Assembly (NCBI GenBank): GCA_905250025.1
Contig: CAJNOJ010000353.1
Coordinates: 1 to 64,000, forward strand
Direction: 5' to 3'
Length of the DNA stretch: 64,000 nucleotides
DNA from: Adineta ricciae
Taxonomy: Eukaryota; Rotifera; Eurotatoria; Adinetida; Adinetidae
The notes beneath the pieces are model-generated. The model searched no databases. It was not told where the DNA came from and worked only from the letters and a program-made list of their open reading frames with translations. This document shows positions 59,110-64,000 of the stretch, piece by piece. Position 1 is the stretch's first letter. Each line of letters starts with the position of its first letter. A program made the position numbers and the translations under genes.

Positions 59110-59806
59110 ATGATTCGATTTATTCTCATTCAAAATCGAGCAGGAAAAACACGATTAGCAAAATGGTATGAAGGAAAAGTTTGTCTTGTTTTTTTGAACG
59201 TTTTGAATTTTCGTTTTGAATAGGTTTATGAACTTTCATGATGATGAAAAACAAAAATTGATCGAAGAAGTTCATGCTTTAGTCACTGTACGCGATGCGA
59301 AACATACAAAGTAAGTGAAGAAAGAAGTTTTGTCAATTGGAGAAATGTATTTTGCTTGTTTTTTTAGCTTCGTCGAAGTATGAACATTAAAATTGATGAA
59401 ATGTTTCTGAGATTCTTTGTTTGTTTAGTTCCGTAACTTTAAAATAGTCTATCGTCGTTATGCTGGTTTATATTTTTGCATCTGCGTGGATGTGAATGAT
59501 AATAATTTAGCTTATTTAGAAGCAATTCATAATTTTGTCGAGGTTCTTAATGAGTAAGTTGAAGGTAAACTTTCGGTATATTGATGTGACCTTGATTTTT
59601 TGTCGAAAGGTTTTTCCATAATGTCTGCGAACTGGATTTAGTCTTCAATTTCTACAAAGTAATGCGAACTTTGCTCTGTTGCTCGTGTTATTCTGTCTTT
59701 TCAGGTTTATTCGGTCGTCGATGAAATGTTCCTCGCTGGAGAAATCCGAGAAACTAGTCAAATCAAAGTTTTAAAGCAACTTACAACATTAACATCACTC
59801 GAATAG
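59110..59806 (+). CDS. AP2S1: AP-2 clathrin adaptor, sigma subunit
   Basis: Small subunit of the AP-2 complex that recruits clathrin and binds dileucine sorting signals at the plasma membrane. Six exons close in phase to 142 residues, the same length as human AP2S1: 59110-59165, 59224-59310, 59368-59377, 59429-59553, 59610-59658, 59705-59806. Nearly every residue matches known AP2S1: [73 protein letters not shown], and [20 protein letters not shown]. The first arginine-rich stretch (residue 15 region) that contacts the acidic part of the dileucine signal is intact. Exon 3 is just 10 nt (CTTCGTCGAA). AATAAA at 59952-59957. It lies 32 bp after PIGO on the same strand. Confidence 0.97.
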
Positions 59807-60126
59807 ATGAATTCCCATCAAATTTTATTCTTTCGATTAATATTTATCGTTTGATTGAGTAGTCGTCATTCCTCTAGAGATATCCACGTACGGTGTTCTT
59901 TCTCTCACCATTTTTATGTGCAATAGGATGCTGTTGTCTTGTCTTTTCAAAAATAAAATCCAATCAAAACATGAAAAGAATTTCAGTTCGGAACTATTTG
60001 TGTTTTGCGAAAGATAACTTGAAGAAATGTGTGGGAATAAGCTTGAAAGAAGTCCTTTTCTTTTAGATAACATAGCAGATATTGACTGGAGTTAGAACAA
60101 TCGATTGATCGGTGCTTTTTGTCATC
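59807..60126. other. Intergenic region between AP2S1 and COASY
   Basis: 320 bp. It holds the AP2S1 AATAAA (59952-59957) and, at about 60052-60066, a strong acceptor-like tract TCCTTTTCTTTTAG, 60 bp before the COASY start. That tract may end a 5' UTR intron or be a trans-splice site. Confidence 0.55.
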
Positions 60127-62079
60127 ATGACTGAGAAAAACATCAGACGATTTCAAACGGCACTTCTGCTAATAACAAACCCAATACGCTCGCGTATTCC
60201 ATCGATCCTATCTGCAGTCATTCCGTATGTTGAACGAAATCTGTACATTGTTGTTCAAAATCTCCATACGCAGGCATCAAACGCTTCACCAGAAAGATTC
60301 TTCGATCGAGAACAACAAAAACGATGTATACGTCCAATGTTACATGCAATTTATAAACAAGTGACGTCCACGAAGAATCCTTCAGTTGATGTATTATTGC
60401 ATAATGTCGATTCAGTGATCAAGTCAACCAATCCATTACGATTGCCTAGTCTATGCGAAGCTGTTTTTGCTGATTGTTCACCATCGCCGGGATTGTACGA
60501 TTATTGTCGAAATCATTTCCATCAATTAGATCAAAATTTCGAACTTCGTACAATCGATGAGAAAGACGGAAAAGAAGATCAACTGATTGAGAATTCATCT
60601 ACAAGGGAAAACGACTTATTCAGTCATAAATCCACAACTCCATACAATCGAGGAGTTCTTGGTGGTATGTTTCGTGAAAATGACACATCTTACATCTGAT
60701 ATCTGTTCTCGATTAAGGTACTTTTGATAGATTACACAATGGCCACAAACTGTTACTAACCGAAAGTGCTCTTCTTTGCGATGAGAAAATCGTCGTTGGT
60801 GTTACTGATGGAATCATGATACAAAACAAAGTATGTTCTCTTCAAACTTTTCATCGGCATGAATTCATTTCAAACTTATGTCAATTACGTAGGTATTAGG
60901 AGAAATTATCGAACCGGTTGCTAAACGTATGTCGAACGTCAGTTCGTTTGTTTATTTAATTCGACCTAGTATTCATGTTCATTGTGAACCAATTGAAGAT
61001 CCGTGCGGACCATCGGCAACTATGCCAGATTTGAATGTAATATTGTTTTTCTTTTTCCATACGGATACAATGTGATGATTTAGTGTATTATCGTTACTGA
61101 AGAGACTCAACAAGGTGCTGCACAGGTGAATAAAGAACGAGCGGAAAACAAACTTTCTCAATTACCAGTACATGTCGTATCAATGGTTCCAGCCGACGAA
61201 GATAATCTCGACGGTGACATTAAATTGAGCTCGACGTCACTTCGACGAGAAATGCTTGGCACTCTCCTTCGACAACCTTTGGTAGAATAGATTTGTTTCT
61301 TGTTTAGTATCGCGTCATTCTTATCGTTTTTAGAAAGCTAGTGAACCAAATCGACCATACATTATTGGACTTACTGGTGGCATAGGATCAGGAAAGTCAA
61401 GCATTGCACGTCGCATAGAAAAACTTGGTGCCGCTGTTGTTGATTGTGATAAATTAGGTCATGAAGCGTATAAAGTCGATACTGATGCGTATAGAAAAGT
61501 CATCGAAACATTTGGAAATGACGTTATCAATCCTACTGACCGTTCCATTGATCGGAAAATACTCGGCCAAAAAGTCTTTCAGTCGCCCGATGAAATGAAA
61601 AAACTAACCAACATTGTTTGGCCTGCGATATTAAACTTAGCACAAGAACGTATCGAACAATTCTTTCAACAAGGTAAAATAGAAAATTTCCCAAGAAAAT
61701 CTACAGTTCATTCATCCAGGTAAACGCATCATTGTACTTGATGCAGCTGTGTTACTTGAAGCAAAGTGGACCGTTGCAGTCAATGAAATATGGATTGCAT
61801 CGATTCCTCCAAAAGAGGTCAGTTGTTGATAACATGCTTCTATCAGATTTATTCATAAATCTTTTCTCATAGGCCATTCGACGCGTTGTCGAAAGAGATC
61901 ATTTATCAGTCGAAGAAGTAAAACGCCGTTTGGACGCGCAAATGTCGAATGAAACTCGATTACCATATGCTAATGTTCTTCTTTGTACTTACTGGGCTGA
62001 GAGTATTACCCAGAAACAAGTTGAACATGCTTGGCAGTTACTTTTACAACGCATTGACAATGACGCGTCTTCCGTCTAA
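60127..62079 (+). CDS. COASY: Bifunctional coenzyme A synthase (PPAT + DPCK)
   Basis: Catalyses the last two steps of coenzyme A synthesis: adenylyl transfer to 4'-phosphopantetheine, then phosphorylation of dephospho-CoA. Seven exons close in phase to 545 residues (human 564): 60127-60664, 60718-60830, 60893-61036, 61084-61281, 61334-61673, 61720-61817, 61873-62079. The N-terminal 150 residues are a regulatory or accessory region. The adenylyltransferase domain has GGTFDRLHNGHKLLL, the nucleotidyltransferase T-x-x-H-x-G-H motif, and ends near SSTSLRREM. The kinase domain has the P-loop GLTGGIGSGKSS, then AAVVDCDKLGHEAY and VVERDHLSVEEVKRRL. Both active sites look intact. The start at 60127 is the first ATG in frame; an alternative upstream TTG is not preferred. 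Confidence 0.95.
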
Positions 62080-62754
62080 TTCCATTCCGTTTACTCTGCT
62101 CATTCTTATTTTTACTTCATTTATTTTCCGATCGTTATCGATTATGGATTTTTCTGTTTGATTATTTATATTCTAGTGTTCAGAAAAGAAAAAAAAATGA
62201 TTGAATATGTTTCTGAAACATTGTCAATATGATTTAACAAACATGTTTCCGTTTCTCGGATCTATATTTGCAATTCACACCGCATTGATATCTTATGCCA
62301 CGGCTGGCGTGTTACTACTCTAAATAGCACTTTCCTAAGATAGTTATAGATGTACTGTGGCTCAATCGTTAAGAGTGACTTCATTATTTTACTGTGCTCT
62401 TATATATGTTAATGTATTCGCCCCATTTTGATTACTTCGTCATACAGAAATTGAATCAGTAGGCTATGCAACACGTTTTTAAAGTAAGATTGCCTCATGC
62501 GCTTCTGGTGTTCCGTATACACTCGATGAAATGTCATATATTTTAGTTGCCTTCGCTCGATTATCGAATGATTAGTCATTAAACAATTACAAAAAAAATA
62601 AGCATGGGGTCGATGCTTTTTTTTCTCATCACTTAGTTTATCCCATGCTCAGATAAGTGTTGATTCGAGTTTGCTGGAAAGCAAATATATGATGAGAAAC
62701 TATTGCAGCCGTCGCTAGTATCTTCATGTGTATATCTGCTAATGTATCGTTTCT
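62080..62754. other. Intergenic region between COASY and the secreted intronless gene
   Basis: 675 bp without coding text that I recognise. It should contain the COASY 3' end and the promoter of the next gene. Confidence 0.6.
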
Positions 62755-63732
62755 ATGATCAATAGATTCACAATGTGGATGTTAATCTTTGTACTGACAG
62801 GTTGTATCGCATCTCTTACTAGCGGGCAAGCTCCATCAGATGATGCGCGCCATAAACTGGTATCACTGATCGGTGATGTACGTGGCGCTGACGGACGTCG
62901 ATATGCCTCACGTGATAATCTTGGAAACACTATGGACTGTGTGAAGATCATTAAACGAACTGATACCGAACAATTTATTGGAGTTTATCATACATATGTT
63001 AATAATGTGCCAAGAGTGAATTTAGCTGTATCAGATGATTTGTTAAATTGGACGTGGCTTCGCGAATTAGCCTATTATGGCTCACAACCGACAATTGTTG
63101 TACCTGCTGATCAACCTCAAGGCTACATAGTTGCTTGGGAACAAGAACCGAGCAATCACTTACGTTTTTCTTTTTATCTCACATGGTCCGACTTACAAGC
63201 TGGCACCTCTAAACTAAATTATTCTGTTCCACGTACATTGTCCCGGTGCGCTGAAGGCACACCCAACATATACGGTCAACCCACATTGAATAATATTGAT
63301 GTCGGCTTTCATTTTTATGATAATTGTATTGTTGATCGACAAGCTCGTGCAACATTGAAAAATTTCAATCTATGGGTTCAAATTAAGAAACAACCCAATG
63401 TTGATAATGCTTTACTTCATTACGGCGTACAAGGTAATATCGGTGATCGTGATGCTATTTCAGATTTCAATGGTTACGCATTCACTGCCATCGAGGGACA
63501 ATATACACCAAAAGATTTCGGCACTTGGCGAACATTCATTTTTGATCCTCAAACAGGCAATGCTGATCAAGTGACTATTGTTACCGATAAAGGCAGTCAA
63601 GCATTTGCAAATCCAACCATAACATTGACAACATGGAAGGGTGAACGTATTCTGATCGTCACTCTTTTCATTCCCAGTGAACAATCAGCACCCGGTGAAG
63701 CAGGTGAACTCATCTATTATCGTAAATTATAG
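62755..63732 (+). CDS. Secreted intronless protein, beta-propeller (GH43-like) fold suspected
   Basis: Single exon of 325 residues. A signal peptide is clear (MWMLIFVLTGCIASLTSGQA, cut near residue 26), so the mature protein is extracellular. The body is rich in short beta strands and aromatic turns: FIGVYHTYVNNVPRVNLAVS with DDLLNWTW, then QPTIVVPADQPQGYIVAWEQ, SDFNGYAFTAIEGQYTPKDF, WRTFIFDPQTG and GELIYYRKL. Sequence of the type AVSDDLLNWT is usual in five-bladed propeller glycoside hydrolases of the GH43 kind, but I cannot place the catalytic acids and the family is not certain. Lack of introns among intron-rich neighbours, plus a secretion signal, is the usual profile of a horizontally acquired gene in bdelloids; that origin is an inference. 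An in-frame ATG at 62773 would also give a signal peptide. Confidence 0.75.
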   Translation: MINRFTMWMLIFVLTGCIASLTSGQAPSDDARHKLVSLIGDVRGADGRRYASRDNLGNTMDCVKIIKRTDTEQFIGVYHTYVNNVPRVNLAVSDDLLNWTWLRELAYYGSQPTIVVPADQPQGYIVAWEQEPSNHLRFSFYLTWSDLQAGTSKLNYSVPRTLSRCAEGTPNIYGQPTLNNIDVGFHFYDNCIVDRQARATLKNFNLWVQIKKQPNVDNALLHYGVQGNIGDRDAISDFNGYAFTAIEGQYTPKDFGTWRTFIFDPQTGNADQVTIVTDKGSQAFANPTITLTTWKGERILIVTLFIPSEQSAPGEAGELIYYRKL

Positions 63733-64000
63733 GCTATTTTTCTTTCGTATTTCAAGTATTAAAAATAATGAATCATACTATACTCTTCAGCCCGAATTGA
63801 CCTTTTGATAATTCAATGACTATAGTATATTTGATTGGCGTGTCATAACGCAAACAGTTTTGACATATTTTTAAATATGATTTTTATTGAATTGAATTGA
63901 AAGAAATAGATTAAAAATTCAATATACAAAACAAACGTTATGTCACTCACTCTATTTCAATCGCTCATCTGACTTGAGGAGAAAATTCATCATAAACGAA
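63733..64000. other. Right-edge flank
   Basis: 268 bp of AT-rich sequence after the secreted protein gene; nothing coding is visible before the window ends. Confidence 0.5.

Noticed and set aside
1-64000. tRNA or rRNA genes, CRISPR arrays, telomeric repeats, complete transposons
   Set aside because: No B-box-like tRNA segment in a non-coding context, no regularly spaced repeats, no long terminal or inverted repeats with transposase or reverse-transcriptase text were seen by eye; a dedicated search could still find small ones.

Overview
The window looks like nuclear DNA of a bdelloid rotifer (Adineta/Rotaria type). It is AT-rich animal DNA with dense genes and short introns, mostly 45-70 nt, that follow GT-AG. 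It also carries intronless genes between intron-rich ones, an F-box/leucine-rich gene of a kind common in bdelloids, and a secreted intronless protein of the sort often acquired horizontally. Species cannot be fixed from the sequence alone. All gene models below were built by eye by joining exons in phase; those with totals divisible by three are marked as closing.

Layout, left to right. 1-210 (-) is a possible exon of a membrane protein that runs off the edge, followed by about 2.6 kb with no recognisable gene. 2826-9468 (+) holds enoyl-CoA hydratase, quiescin sulfhydryl oxidase (with an apparent frameshift) and an SLC38A11-like amino-acid transporter. 10391-11368 (+) is a TLX-class homeobox gene. 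12198-16904 (-) holds a PLAT-domain protein and coilin. 18338-33165 (+) is a 26-exon PATJ/MPDZ scaffold with one L27 and 11 PDZ domains. 34518-35563 (+) is the Hv1 proton channel. 36456-44977 (+) is UTP20. 45076-48666 (-) is a PARP14-like ADP-ribosyltransferase that converges on UTP20. 49631-51486 (+) is fascin. 52200-53411 (-) is a single-exon type II membrane protein. 54229-62079 (+) is a compact run: an unrecognised Cys/His-rich protein, an F-box protein, PIGO, AP2S1 and COASY. 62755-63732 (+) is the secreted intronless protein.

Most genes are unrelated housekeeping or cell-biology genes: ribosome biogenesis (UTP20), Cajal bodies (coilin), GPI-anchor synthesis (PIGO), clathrin adaptor (AP2S1), coenzyme A synthesis (COASY), fatty-acid oxidation (ECHS1), oxidative folding (QSOX) and junction polarity (PATJ/MPDZ).

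The most interesting structural signal is 55908-59806. There F-box, PIGO and AP2S1 follow one another on one strand with gaps of 2 bp and 32 bp, and a polypyrimidine-AG acceptor sits just before each start codon. That is the layout of a spliced-leader trans-spliced operon, a mechanism already known in bdelloid rotifers. Also notable are a 10-nt microexon in AP2S1, a 16-nt microexon splitting the S4 segment of Hv1, and a GC-AG intron in the PDZ scaffold.
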